Assembly: GCA_009779835.1 (NCBI GenBank)
Contig: WRBD01000021.1
Coordinates: 1 to 45,576, forward strand
Source: Defluviitaleaceae bacterium
GTDB taxonomy: Bacteria; Bacillota; Clostridia; Lachnospirales; WQUN01
DNA: 45,576 bases
Reading direction: 5' to 3'
The position numbers and the translations under genes are program-made. Below, in pieces: positions 33,456 to 43,407 of this stretch (the first letter of the stretch is position 1; every line of letters begins with the position of its first letter). The notes beneath the pieces are model-generated. The model saw only the letters and a program-made list of their open reading frames with translations, searched no databases and was not told the DNA's origin.

Positions 33456-33803
33456 ATGTTCAATGAAATTTGCGTATATGAAGCAAAAATAGAAAAACAA
33501 GATGAAATTGAAACACTTATGAAAGAAGTTGCCGAATTTTATCTAACTCAACCAGGGGTAATTGATGTAAAGTATATTAAACGCACTCACCGCCAAAAAG
33601 ATTTTAACGCAGTTAAAAACGGTGAAACACCGATTAGATTAACTTGATATGTCGGTAAAATTACTTATTTGCTTTATATGGTTTTAGAAAATGAAGAAGC
33701 CCATGCAAGGTTATGTACCGTTGCGTTAGAAAAATTTTATAAGCGTTAGAATCGTTGTTTAACCACGATGCCTAAGATTTATTTGGGTGAAAACGTTGTT
33801 TAA
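33456..33803 (+). pseudogene. Small ABM-like/quinol-monooxygenase-type gene with two in-frame stops
   Basis: ATG 33456 has a GGAAGG box. The frame runs to a TGA at 33645-33647 (63 residues, FNEICVYEAKIEKQDEIE, FYLTQPGVIDVKYI), then continues in the same frame with protein-like sequence (YVGKITYLLYMVLENEEAHA) to a TAG at 33747-33749, and again (CLTTMPKIYLGENVV) to a TAA at 33801. The preserved frame of 115 codons suggests a recently inactivated dimeric alpha-beta-barrel protein. The first 63 residues might still be made. Confidence 0.55.
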
Positions 33804-33872
33804 TAGATACCCATTATAAGTATAATTCGGTGTTTAACTAATTTCAGGGTATTATATAATTTGAGGTTCAAA

Positions 33873-34352
33873 ATGGAGATAAAATCAGTATCTTCGAAGC
33901 AATTATCTGAGTATGCCGAAGTCATACGAAACAGTTTTGCTACTGTCGCACAAGATTTCGGTTATACACGCGAAAACTGCCCCGGACATACGAGTTTTAT
34001 AACGAACGAGCGATTAGGAAGTAAAATTAAAGACGGTTATCATGCATTCGGTTGTTTTATCGACGAAAAAATTATCGGTTTCGCTTCTCTAACCGAAAAT
34101 CGTAACGGAACATACGAAATGAACGATGTGTCTATTTTACCGAAATACCGCCATCTCAAGTATGGAAAGGCATTGTTGGACTTTTGCAAAGCAAAGGTTA
34201 CCGAGCTTGGTGGTAACGCTATAACAATCGGTATAATTGAGGAAAACAATATTGTTAAGAATTGGTACGCAAAAAATGGGTTTATACATACAGGCACAAA
34301 AAATTATGATGGCTTACAATTTACGGTAGGACACATGAAATACACGATATAA
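33873..34352 (+). CDS. GNAT-family N-acetyltransferase
   Basis: The product is 159 residues from ATG 33873 (TTGAGG six bases upstream). The GNAT core is visible: strand IIGFASLTE, then VSILPKYRHLKYGKALLDFCK (motif A, acetyl-CoA loop RhlkYGK) and NWYAKNGFIHTG near the end. The substrate is unknown. It ends convergently 30 bp from smc and is the last gene of the accessory island. Confidence 0.85.
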   Translation: MEIKSVSSKQLSEYAEVIRNSFATVAQDFGYTRENCPGHTSFITNERLGSKIKDGYHAFGCFIDEKIIGFASLTENRNGTYEMNDVSILPKYRHLKYGKALLDFCKAKVTELGGNAITIGIIEENNIVKNWYAKNGFIHTGTKNYDGLQFTVGHMKYTI

Positions 34353-34382
34353 GCAGAACGAGCATCAATCTAAATACCGGTA

Positions 34383-37300
34383 TTATTCATCTATCAACTT
34401 TACGCTGACCATTTTGGAGACGCCTTGCTCTTCCATTGTTACACCGTATAAATTATCGGCGGCTTCCATTGTGCCTTTGCGGTGGGTAATTATTATAAAT
34501 TGCGTTCCCGTCGCGTATTGCTTAAGGAAATTAGCGAAGCGGGTTACGTTTGCGTCATCCAAAGCGGATTCTATTTCATCAAGAACGCAGAAGGGCGACG
34601 GCTTCATTCGCAGAATGGAAAAAAGCAAAGTGATTGCGGTAAGTGCGCGTTCGCCTCCGGAAAGTAGCATTAAATTTTGAAGTGACTTGCCCGGCGGTTG
34701 TGCGATAATTTCAATGCCGGATTCAAGTACGTTTTCCGTATCCAAAAGGCGGAGTTTTGCGTTACCGCCCTCGAACATCTCTTTGAAAACCTCGGAAAAA
34801 TGTTCCGCTATTACCGCAAATTTTTCCGTGAAGCGGTTTTCCATTTCAGTTGTTAAATTGGCGATTAACTCGTCAAGAGCTGATTCCGCGTTTAATATAT
34901 CGTCGCGCTGGGTTATAAGAAAACCGTGGCGCGTTTTTATTTGCTTAAACTGTTCAATCGCGCCAAGGTTTACGTCTGTCATGCCCGCAAGCTGGGATTT
35001 TAGGCGGGAGCCGGTTTTGCGAAGGGTGGTTTCGCTAAGGTCGTCGCGCTTGAATTGCAACGCGTTCTGATATGTTAAACCGTATTCTTCCCAAATTTCG
35101 TTGTGTAAGCGATGGCTGGACGCATCAAGGCTTTCTTTTCGCGCTTCAAGGCGGGCGATTTCGCGTTCGAGCAAGTTTGTTGCATCCGATTGAACGCGCT
35201 CGTCGGCTTCGGCTTTGGAAATTGCCGCATCCAACGCAGTTTTTTCGGCTTCACTTGCGGTTAGTTCTTTGCGTGATTCTTCCAAACGCGATTGGATTTT
35301 TTCAAGCTGTGCGAAAATTTCTTCGCGGCTTTGCGCGGATTTTTTTATCGCGGCTTCGTTCGCGGAAATTTCCGCAAGAATTATTTGTTTTTCCTGCGTA
35401 AGCGTCTCTATTTCCCTTTGCAAGCGCGAAATATTTGACTTTGCGTGAGTTATACTGTCTGTTTTGCGGGTTATTTCCACGCGAAGTTCAGTTACCGCGT
35501 CGGCTTCCTCTGTAATGTTTTTGCGGTTTTGTTCCGTTTCGCGCTGATAATTTTCCAGTTCTGCGCGGGCTTTTTCCAAGAGTTCTTCCTTCTGCACAAG
35601 TTCCGTTTTTGCCGCGCGAACCGCGCCGTTTGCTTCAATGATACGCGACATTATTTTTTCATTTTCTTCATTGTAGTTCAACGCATTTTCATTCAGCTTT
35701 TTTATTATTTCGTTCGCATTTTCCAATTTTACGCGAAGATTTTTTTCTTCAATTTGCAACTCACTAACTTTTTCGTTTGTGCGGGTTAATACTTCGCGTG
35801 TTGCAGTACGTTTTTCGTTCAGTTTGTGCTCGCGTTCCGTTAGGATTTCCACATCGCGCTGTAATTCGGTAACTTCGATTTTCAATTGCTCCAACTGACG
35901 CGCACGCCCTATTATTCCCGCACTTTGACGTGCCACACTTCCGCCCGTGATTGCTCCGCCCGGGCTTAAACGCTCGCCTTCTTTGGTTACGATTTTATAC
36001 GAATATCTGTATTTTTTGTGAAGCACAAGCGCGTTTTCCAATGTGTCCACGATTACGATATCGCCAAGAAGCTGTGAAATTACAGGCGCGTAAATATCTT
36101 CGCAGTCAACAAGTTCTGCGGCAATACCGATAAAACCCGTTTCGCTAAGTAAGCGGTCTGCGTCAATGTTTCTGCCCTTTACTGCGGTCAACGGCAGAAA
36201 TGTTGCGCGACCTTCCCTCGAGCGTTTCAAAAATTCGATTGCGTGTTTTGCGTCGTCCTCGGTTTCCGTGATGATGTTTTGCGCCGCACCGCCCAGCGCG
36301 ATTTCAATTGCTGTTTCAAATTCGCGCTCCACGCCAATTAATTCGCCAACCGCACCGCAAATTCCCGGGAAATTTTTCGCCAAAATTGCCTTTACACTGC
36401 GATAATATCCTTCGTGATTCGATTCCAAATCGGATAACGCGCGAAAACGCCCGCGTTTTGCCGTTAATTCTTCCGAAGTCATGCGAAGTTCTCTTTGTAA
36501 TGCGTCGGATTCCGTGCGAAGTTGATTGTACGCGGCGACGTAGGATTCTTGGCTTTTTAGCGCGGAAGAAAGCGCGTTTTCGCACGACTTTAACGCCGAT
36601 TCACACTGAGAATGCGCGGCGGTTTCTTCTTCCGATTTATCTTCATGGCGTTCAATTTCTGTGTCTAACCGCTCTTTGTCATCTTCAAGTCGGCGGTACA
36701 AATTTTCCGCTTCAAGCACTGCCGCGCGGCTGTCCGTTGCGGCGTTCATTGCGTTCATTACGTTTTGATTAAGCGCGTCTGTTTCCGCCGCGCCTTCGCG
36801 CATTGCGTTTTCGTGTTGCGCGGAAATTTCCAGTTGCTCCAATAATGCATGATTTAAAATTAATAGCCCGTCTTGCGTTGCGGAAATAATTTTTTCTTCC
36901 GTGGAAATTTCTTCTTGCTTGCCCGAAATAACCGTATCGCGTTTTCGCGCTTCATTTTTTAACCGCGCATTATCCGTTTCAAGCTGTTCACTACGGCTTT
37001 CGGCAAGTTTTATATCACCTTGCCTTTGTTCAATTGCTGTTGTTGTTTCAAGCAAAGCTTCCGTTGCGCGGCGATACTTCGCGTCTGCCGCAACCGAACG
37101 GTTTTTCAATTCTTCCCCCGCCGAACGCGCTTCCGACAAAAGACGCTTTCCGTCGCCGGATTGCGCCATAATGCTTTCGAGGGATTTTTTCGTATGTTCC
37201 ATGTCGTCATTTATTTTGCAGATATCCGCAAGAAAAATATTTAAGTGAACGCTTTTATATTCGTCTCGAAGTTCGAGAAATTTGCGAGCCTCTTCGGATT

Positions 37301-37925
37301 GCGCTTCAAGCGGCTCAAGCTGCTCTTCCAATTCCGAAATAATATCGTCTACACGTTCGCGGTTTTGTTTTTCGCGCTCCAGTTTATTCAACGCTTCTGT
37401 GCGGCGCGATTTGTACTTGCTTATTCCCGCCGCTTCTTCAAAAACATGCCGCCTGTCTTCGGAGCGCAAGCTTAAAATTTCGTCAATGCGCCCTTGCCCG
37501 ATAATCGAATACCCGTCTCGCCCAACACCCGTGTCCATAAAAAGCAGAGTAATATCCTTTAAACGGCAGGCTTCGCCGTTAATCAGATATTCGCTTTCGC
37601 CCGAACGATAAACACGCCGTGTTACACAAATTTCCTTGAACTCCTGCGGCTGTAACGCGCCGTCGGAATTATCAATGCGCATGGTAATTTCCGCGTATCC
37701 CAGCGGCTTGCGGTGTGCCGTTCCCGCGAAAATAATATCTTCCATTTTTCCGCCGCGAAGTTGTTTCGCGCTTTGTTCTCCAAGCACCCAACGGAGTGCG
37801 TCCGCTATATTTGATTTTCCGCTTCCGTTGGGCCCCACAACGGCATTAAGCCCCGGCCCGAAATCAAGTGAAATTCTATCGGCAAAAGATTTGAAACCCG
37901 CAAGCTCTAATTTTTTCAGATGCAT
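34383..37925 (-). CDS. smc: Chromosome segregation ATPase SMC
   Basis: The product is 1180 residues, the normal size. Walker A GPNGSGKS is at 31-38 and QGRIDEIL is in the N-lobe. Long coiled coils at about 165-500 and 660-1000 flank a hinge near 510-650. The C-lobe has the signature LLSGGERALTA and Walker B CVLDEIESALDD. SMC with ScpA/ScpB condenses and aligns chromosome arms after loading at origin-near parS sites. It is the last gene of the six-gene minus-strand run, 18 bp after the glycosyltransferase fusion. The usual neighbours rnc and ftsY are not here. Confidence 0.96.
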   Translation of the reverse strand: MHLKKLELAGFKSFADRISLDFGPGLNAVVGPNGSGKSNIADALRWVLGEQSAKQLRGGKMEDIIFAGTAHRKPLGYAEITMRIDNSDGALQPQEFKEICVTRRVYRSGESEYLINGEACRLKDITLLFMDTGVGRDGYSIIGQGRIDEILSLRSEDRRHVFEEAAGISKYKSRRTEALNKLEREKQNRERVDDIISELEEQLEPLEAQSEEARKFLELRDEYKSVHLNIFLADICKINDDMEHTKKSLESIMAQSGDGKRLLSEARSAGEELKNRSVAADAKYRRATEALLETTTAIEQRQGDIKLAESRSEQLETDNARLKNEARKRDTVISGKQEEISTEEKIISATQDGLLILNHALLEQLEISAQHENAMREGAAETDALNQNVMNAMNAATDSRAAVLEAENLYRRLEDDKERLDTEIERHEDKSEEETAAHSQCESALKSCENALSSALKSQESYVAAYNQLRTESDALQRELRMTSEELTAKRGRFRALSDLESNHEGYYRSVKAILAKNFPGICGAVGELIGVEREFETAIEIALGGAAQNIITETEDDAKHAIEFLKRSREGRATFLPLTAVKGRNIDADRLLSETGFIGIAAELVDCEDIYAPVISQLLGDIVIVDTLENALVLHKKYRYSYKIVTKEGERLSPGGAITGGSVARQSAGIIGRARQLEQLKIEVTELQRDVEILTEREHKLNEKRTATREVLTRTNEKVSELQIEEKNLRVKLENANEIIKKLNENALNYNEENEKIMSRIIEANGAVRAAKTELVQKEELLEKARAELENYQRETEQNRKNITEEADAVTELRVEITRKTDSITHAKSNISRLQREIETLTQEKQIILAEISANEAAIKKSAQSREEIFAQLEKIQSRLEESRKELTASEAEKTALDAAISKAEADERVQSDATNLLEREIARLEARKESLDASSHRLHNEIWEEYGLTYQNALQFKRDDLSETTLRKTGSRLKSQLAGMTDVNLGAIEQFKQIKTRHGFLITQRDDILNAESALDELIANLTTEMENRFTEKFAVIAEHFSEVFKEMFEGGNAKLRLLDTENVLESGIEIIAQPPGKSLQNLMLLSGGERALTAITLLFSILRMKPSPFCVLDEIESALDDANVTRFANFLKQYATGTQFIIITHRKGTMEAADNLYGVTMEEQGVSKMVSVKLIDE

Positions 37926-37943
37926 TTAATATTTGTCCTTGTT

Positions 37944-40001
37944 TTAGATTTTTACACGTGATGCCACCAACATAAAGTGAGGATACCATAATTTCGGCAT
38001 GGCGGCGATATCCACGGTGAAGCCCGCTTCTTTCAAAAATTTTTCTATTTCGTTCGGATATACATTTTCAAAATTTGTGTTATTTACAACGCGGTCGTGC
38101 ATTGCGCTGCAAAAGTTGCCGAATTTATGTTTAGAGTCTATATCTTTTATTATTACCACATCAAACATTTCGATAATTTGCGGCAGAATTTCCTGCCAAA
38201 ATTCAGGTTGTAAGTGATGGATTACATCGCAAATAAAAATTGCGTTACATTTGGTTTTCTCAATATACGCTAACGCTTTAAGAATATCCGCGTGAAGGGA
38301 AATATTGGGGTTTTCGTTTTTCGGCAAAAGGTCGGAGTAACTTATATCCGCGGCGAAAACTTTCAGGCCAAGTTCATTGGCGAAATATTCGCTCCAGAAA
38401 AGCGTTCCCGCGCCGAAGTCTACTATTTGAGAAATGTTTGTTACGGCAGGTTTAATTGCGGTTTTCATTTCGTCTACGGGCAAAACTATTTTGCGCCCGT
38501 GATATTTTAAGAAGTTGTAGAGTTTTTTTCCTTCACACGCCCGAAGTAGTCCAACCAACCCAACCGCCGCTAAAATCGAAAGCTGCGGATACAATAAAAT
38601 GCGATAACGCGCCTGAACAACGCCTAAAAGAAGTACCATCGTATAACCAATCACGGTTGTAAGCAGAAAAATAAACACGGCTTTGTTTTTTTCAAACAAA
38701 GCGAAAACAGTTCCTGCTGCGGCGAAAAACATTATTACAAAAATAAAAACGGTAAAGCCAATCCAAAGCGGCCAAGCTAAAACGCGATAAGTGCTTGCGG
38801 AATATTCCGCGTCGTCGCTATGGATTACCCACCCCAAAACGCCCTCGTCCGCGAAAGTGAGCCGCGCTTTTTGGCGCAGAATCGAACGCAAATTGTGACG
38901 CGTTTCATTAAACAGTTCACGTGCGTATTGCGACATTTCTTCCATTACAATTATTTGATTATTTTCGTGCTCTTCCATTAAACGGTCGAATTTTTCAAAC
39001 ACGGGGTTAAGCGTATAATTCCCCGCGCCGTCTGTTGACCACGCAAACGCCATATACATTCCCGTTGAACTTACGGTTTCAACATGAAAAACACGGCGGA
39101 TTTCCGCACTGACAAGCGCGTGGCCCACGCCGTAAACTGCAAGAAAAACAAAAAGAAATGCCACCCATTGTTTGAATTTTTTTCGCCATATTTCTTTTGA
39201 AATAATCTGCATAAAAATCTCCACGCAGAAAAACGCGATTAAAAATATCAATCCAATAGGTTTAAAGAAATCCGTAAGTGCGGCAAAAACGGCGGCGGCG
39301 CAAAGAAATTTGTAACCGCTTTCTCCCGAATAAAACCGCGAAATAAAATAAAACATGCATAGAAACAAAAAAATAAAAATCGGGTCGGGTGAGGTAATAT
39401 TCGCCCACACAACAAGATTCGGGTTAAAAATAAAAAAAGCGGTAGCGCAAAACGCTACAGCAAAAGAAAAAAGCCGCTTTACAGTGATATAAAGCAAACC
39501 CGCAGATAGTACATATAAAATATAATTCAAGAAAATCATATAACGAACGTGGGCACCAAAGATATCATAAACAAGCCGCGTAACCGCAAAATGCGGGAAC
39601 CATCCGGGAAAACGCGAATAGTAAAGCTGATACCAGTTAAGCTCCGCCCAGTTTCCCGCTTGCAACGGACCATACTGCGTTAAATATAAATAGACATCGT
39701 GCGCCCTGCCGAAGTCTTGCATTTGGGCTGTCTGAAAAATTTGACGAGCAATAATCCGTAAAATCAACCCGATTAAAATTACAGCAACAACATAAAACCA
39801 TTTTTGAAACTCGGATTTTTCTTCCAATTGCAACGCAAAAACCGCACACAAAACCATAAATAAAAAATATAAACCAAGAAAACCTGACGCAAAAAGCATC
39901 GAAGCACCGACGCCTCTAAAAAGGCTAAAACTCGAAAACGCAACCAACCAAATAAAATTTACAACACAAAACAAAAAATACGGCACCGGAACGGATTTCA
40001 T
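37944..40001 (-). CDS. Fusion: polytopic PMT/ArnT-like glycosyltransferase plus SAM methyltransferase
   Basis: The product is 685 residues from ATG 40001 (AAGGAAGTG box upstream). Residues 1-500 hold about eleven to twelve membrane helices, with an early extracytoplasmic loop carrying the DFGRAHD acidic motif and a Trp/Tyr-rich segment (WYQLYYSRFPGWFP). These are typical of GT-C enzymes of the GT39/GT83 type that use polyprenyl-phosphate sugars. After a short linker, residues 520-680 form a class I methyltransferase: VDFGAGTLFWSEYFA (SAM loop), VFAADIS, then IFICDVIHHLQPE. Such a fusion is unusual. It might transfer and methylate, or regulate, a cell-surface sugar. It lies between topB and smc by close spacing. 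Confidence 0.8.
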   Translation of the reverse strand: MKSVPVPYFLFCVVNFIWLVAFSSFSLFRGVGASMLFASGFLGLYFLFMVLCAVFALQLEEKSEFQKWFYVVAVILIGLILRIIARQIFQTAQMQDFGRAHDVYLYLTQYGPLQAGNWAELNWYQLYYSRFPGWFPHFAVTRLVYDIFGAHVRYMIFLNYILYVLSAGLLYITVKRLFSFAVAFCATAFFIFNPNLVVWANITSPDPIFIFLFLCMFYFISRFYSGESGYKFLCAAAVFAALTDFFKPIGLIFLIAFFCVEIFMQIISKEIWRKKFKQWVAFLFVFLAVYGVGHALVSAEIRRVFHVETVSSTGMYMAFAWSTDGAGNYTLNPVFEKFDRLMEEHENNQIIVMEEMSQYARELFNETRHNLRSILRQKARLTFADEGVLGWVIHSDDAEYSASTYRVLAWPLWIGFTVFIFVIMFFAAAGTVFALFEKNKAVFIFLLTTVIGYTMVLLLGVVQARYRILLYPQLSILAAVGLVGLLRACEGKKLYNFLKYHGRKIVLPVDEMKTAIKPAVTNISQIVDFGAGTLFWSEYFANELGLKVFAADISYSDLLPKNENPNISLHADILKALAYIEKTKCNAIFICDVIHHLQPEFWQEILPQIIEMFDVVIIKDIDSKHKFGNFCSAMHDRVVNNTNFENVYPNEIEKFLKEAGFTVDIAAMPKLWYPHFMLVASRVKI

Positions 40002-40023
40002 TAAGCACTTCCTTTTACCCGAT

Positions 40024-42219
40024 TTATTTCTTATCAAATTTAATCCCACTCAGCGCGGCGAACGGGCTGTTTTTCGGGTCGGTTTTTTCTTTTTTCTTTG
40101 CGTTATCAAGATAGGCTTGTACTTCGCGATTTGACATAGCATTTTTTTCTTCTTTTTTACGTTTCTCAAAGTTTTCATATTTTTCTTTATGACCGCAAGA
40201 GCAGATTACCTGGCGTTTTTCGCCTGTGCCTACGATTTTTACGAATTTACGGCAATTAGGACATTGCGAACGAATTTCTTGCGACAGGCTAACACGTGTG
40301 TTACATTCCCTGTCTTGGCAAACCAACATTTCGCCTTTTTTGCCCGTGACTTGTAACATAAAAAGACCACACTCGGTGCATTTTGTTGTGGATAAATTAT
40401 CGTGTTTGAATGCCTGTGTGCTATTTTTTATTTCGATAATAATTTCGCGCGTGTATGTGCGTATTTCTTTTAGGAATTCGTTTTTGTTCATCTTTCCGGA
40501 GGCAATCACCGAGAGTTTTTGTTCCCATGAGCCGGTTAATTCCGGGGATTTCAAGTCTTTCGGAACGATGGTTAATAGCTGGCGCGCCTTTGAAGTTGTA
40601 AAAATTTCTTTACCCTTTTTCTCGATTAAAAAATTATCAAAAAGTTTCTCGATGATATCGGCGCGTGTTGCAACCGTGCCAAGTCCACCTGTTTTTGAAA
40701 GCGTATCGGCAAGAGCTTTGTCTTTTGAATCCATATATTTCGCGGGGTTTTCCATCGCGGAAAGAAGCGTTGCTTCGTTGAAAGGCGGCGGCGGAGTCGT
40801 TTTTCCTTCGGTCAGTTTTATTGACTTTACCGGAATTTTTTCGCCGCGTCTCATTTCGGGCAGGCGTTGCGTGGATTTTTCTTCGGCGGTTTCGTCTTCG
40901 TCGTCATCGTCCGCACCGCTGAACACAGCTTGATATCCCTCGGATATAACCCGTCTGCCGCCCGCGCGGAACATTTCGGTATCTATTTTTATTTTTACCA
41001 CAACCTGCTCATATTCAAACGGCGGCAAAAAAACCGAAAGAAACCGCGTGATTACCAAGTTGTAAATTTTGCGCTCTTTGTCATTGAAATTGCTGAAATT
41101 TACATATGATTCTGTTGGAATAATCGCGTGGTGGTCGCTTACTTTTGAATTATCAACGAAATTTTTATTCGGTTTTATGCCCGCACGCAATATTTGCCCC
41201 GCGATTTTCTGATACGGCTGAACAGAACATGCCTTCAAACGCTCGGGGAGCGTCGGTACAATATCGTCGGAAATAAAACGCGAATCTGTACGCGGATATG
41301 TTAAAACTTTGTGTTCTTCGTAAAGTTTTTGCATGATGGACAATGTTTCTTTCGGTGAGTAACCAAATTTTTTACTTGCATCGCGTTGCAATTCCGTTAA
41401 ATCGTAGAGTTTCGGCGGCATTTTTCGCTTAATTGTTTTTTCAATTTCCGCGACAACACCGTCTTTTTTATTTTGCAATTGTGATAATAAATTTTCTGCT
41501 TTTTGTTTATCGAAACAACGGGTTGAACCGTTTTTGTCAATCCAATTCATTTTAAAACCGCCCATGTCGGCGGAAAGTCCGTAAAACGGTGTGGGTTGAA
41601 ACTTGCGGATTTCTTCCTCGCGTTTCGCAATTATCGCAACCGTTGGCGTTTGTACACGCCCGCATGAAAGCGACGAATTATATTTCGTTGTAAGACAACG
41701 CGTGGCGTTTATTCCAACAAGCCAATCCGCTTCGGCGCGGGCTTTTGCGGAATCGCAAAGTGCCTGATACTGCTTACCGTCCTTCAAATTCGCAAAGCCT
41801 TCTCGAATTGCCTTGTCCGTCACCGACGATATCCATAGGCGTTTAATTGGTTTGGTACACTTCGACATTTCGATAATCCAACGCGCAACAAGTTCGCCCT
41901 CTCGGCCCGCGTCCGTGGCAACCACAATGCCGCCGACGTCTTTGCGCAAAAGCAAATCCTTTACTATTTTAAATTGCTTCGATGTTTGCGGAATTACAAC
42001 AAGCTTTAATTTTTCCGGCATAATCGGCAGATGATTTATATCCCAGCTTTTGTACGCTTTGTCATAACCTTCGGGGTCTGCAAGCGTCACAAGATGCCCC
42101 AACGCCCACGTAACAATGTACTGCGAACCCTCCATAAACCCGCCGCCGCTGCGGCAACCTAAAACACGCGCGATGTCCTTTCCTACGGACGGTTTTTCCG
42201 CGAGAACTAATGTTTTCAT
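40024..42219 (-). CDS. topB: DNA topoisomerase III TopB
   Basis: The product is 731 residues. The TOPRIM N-terminus has E8 (LAEKPSVGKDIA) and DAGREGE at 103-109. The active-site Y308 sits in LTYPRTDSRFI. The C-terminal tail has Zn-ribbon cysteine pairs (CTECG, CQDREC; CPNC, CSCG) and a Lys-rich end. It is a type IA enzyme that decatenates and relaxes single-strand-containing DNA. An AAGGAG box precedes ATG 42219. In Firmicutes, topB-like genes also occur on mobile elements, but composition and neighbours here look chromosomal. Confidence 0.94.
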   Translation of the reverse strand: MKTLVLAEKPSVGKDIARVLGCRSGGGFMEGSQYIVTWALGHLVTLADPEGYDKAYKSWDINHLPIMPEKLKLVVIPQTSKQFKIVKDLLLRKDVGGIVVATDAGREGELVARWIIEMSKCTKPIKRLWISSVTDKAIREGFANLKDGKQYQALCDSAKARAEADWLVGINATRCLTTKYNSSLSCGRVQTPTVAIIAKREEEIRKFQPTPFYGLSADMGGFKMNWIDKNGSTRCFDKQKAENLLSQLQNKKDGVVAEIEKTIKRKMPPKLYDLTELQRDASKKFGYSPKETLSIMQKLYEEHKVLTYPRTDSRFISDDIVPTLPERLKACSVQPYQKIAGQILRAGIKPNKNFVDNSKVSDHHAIIPTESYVNFSNFNDKERKIYNLVITRFLSVFLPPFEYEQVVVKIKIDTEMFRAGGRRVISEGYQAVFSGADDDDEDETAEEKSTQRLPEMRRGEKIPVKSIKLTEGKTTPPPPFNEATLLSAMENPAKYMDSKDKALADTLSKTGGLGTVATRADIIEKLFDNFLIEKKGKEIFTTSKARQLLTIVPKDLKSPELTGSWEQKLSVIASGKMNKNEFLKEIRTYTREIIIEIKNSTQAFKHDNLSTTKCTECGLFMLQVTGKKGEMLVCQDRECNTRVSLSQEIRSQCPNCRKFVKIVGTGEKRQVICSCGHKEKYENFEKRKKEEKNAMSNREVQAYLDNAKKKEKTDPKNSPFAALSGIKFDKK

Positions 42220-42262
42220 TTATAGAACTCCTTCGTTTTTTAAGCGGTCAATAATTAAAACC

Positions 42263-43396
42263 TCACTGTGTGTAAATAATGATTGTTTGGTCAAACGGAT
42301 CCCATAAAACCTCTGCGCCGGTTGCTTCGGCAATTGCGCGCACAGGAACAAAGATTCTGCCGTTTACTATTTGCGAGGGAACATCCAGTTCGATGCTGCG
42401 ATGCGTACCGAACTGAAAAAGATTCATTTCGTTGCTGCCGACTCGGAATTCAATAAACTTTGCTTCCGTGTAGGCAGAAATAAATCCGGGTTCCCAAAGA
42501 ACTTCAAAACCCATCGCTTCAAAGATTACCCGCATAGGAACCATCGTTCTTCCATCTATTATTTCCGGGGATACATGAAAATCTATGGGAACTCCGTTAA
42601 GCGTAACGCGGATTCCCGAATCGGGCAAATAACCGGACGGCAAAATACCTTTTACGTACAAGCGGTCAATAAATTCCTGTGCTTGCACGTTTAGATGTTC
42701 TATTAAAGCCTGTCGTCCCATTTCTTTTCGTTCGGCAAGCATTTCGCCGTGCAGAGCTTCGTATTCTTCGTGGTTGAAATTAGCTTCGTATTCTTCGTGG
42801 TCGAAATCCTCGCTCATTGGGTCGAAGCCTAATGCTTGCAGAACCTCTAAATCACTAAGCACTCTTTCGTCGGGGTTAAAAAAAACGCCAACGGTAATAT
42901 GTTTATGTTCTTCCGCGAATTTCCGTGTGACCTCGTTTGCAAGATTACCTCCGCCTTCGGAAAAATCCGGCGTGTTATTTACCACATAACTGATATGGGA
43001 AGCACCGACGCGTATTTCCTCGTCAAATAAACTAAGTGTGAATTCATGCCACCCGTCAAGGTCAACGGAATATTCAGGCGGAGTATCGGAAAAATCAAGC
43101 CCGGCTGCCTCCAACTTTGAGCGGATATAACCTGTCACTATATGGTCCGAAAAATGCACAACATAAACGCCGTTATCTATCTGCATATTAAGTTCAGCAG
43201 ATTCTATGTGCTCGATTGCCGCCGCATATCTTCCCTGCGCGGTTGCTTGTATTGCGAGAACATCATCAAATGACCGGGTTAGGACAGGAGGTTCCTCCTC
43301 TTCGGCATTTCTGTTGCAACCCGAAAATATGCAAATAATCACAACACAAGCCGTAATCGCCGCTTTTTTCATTAGCATTAATTGACCTTTTTTCAT
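42263..43396 (-). CDS. Lipoprotein with paralog domain and copper-amine-oxidase-like stalk (paralog C)
   Basis: The product is 377 residues. A lipoprotein signal with lipobox FSGC (C27) implies a surface-anchored product. Residues 60-230 share with the two upstream genes the pattern VYVVHFSDH..GYIRSKLEAAGLDF, then LFDEEIRV, ISYV and VGVFFNPDERV. Residues 265-377 form a copper-amine-oxidase N-terminal-like domain: VTLNGVPIDF, IIDGRTMVPMR, FEAMGFEV, then IVNGRIFVPVRAIAEATGAEVLW. This domain is a common beta-rich stalk in Firmicute surface proteins, not an oxidase by itself. AAGGAG precedes the ATG. It lies 43 bp before topB. Confidence 0.75.
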   Translation of the reverse strand: MKKGQLMLMKKAAITACVVIICIFSGCNRNAEEEEPPVLTRSFDDVLAIQATAQGRYAAAIEHIESAELNMQIDNGVYVVHFSDHIVTGYIRSKLEAAGLDFSDTPPEYSVDLDGWHEFTLSLFDEEIRVGASHISYVVNNTPDFSEGGGNLANEVTRKFAEEHKHITVGVFFNPDERVLSDLEVLQALGFDPMSEDFDHEEYEANFNHEEYEALHGEMLAERKEMGRQALIEHLNVQAQEFIDRLYVKGILPSGYLPDSGIRVTLNGVPIDFHVSPEIIDGRTMVPMRVIFEAMGFEVLWEPGFISAYTEAKFIEFRVGSNEMNLFQFGTHRSIELDVPSQIVNGRIFVPVRAIAEATGAEVLWDPFDQTIIIYTQ

Positions 43397-43407
43397 AACA
43401 TTTCTCC

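Noticed and set aside
33645..33749. Selenocysteine or other stop-codon recoding in the 33456 gene
   Set aside because: Two different stops occur in one short frame, with no recoding hairpin seen and decayed neighbours.
34414..37929. Many plus-strand open frames antisense to smc
   Set aside because: They mirror the coiled-coil codon bias of smc, lack ribosome-binding sites and show no family character.
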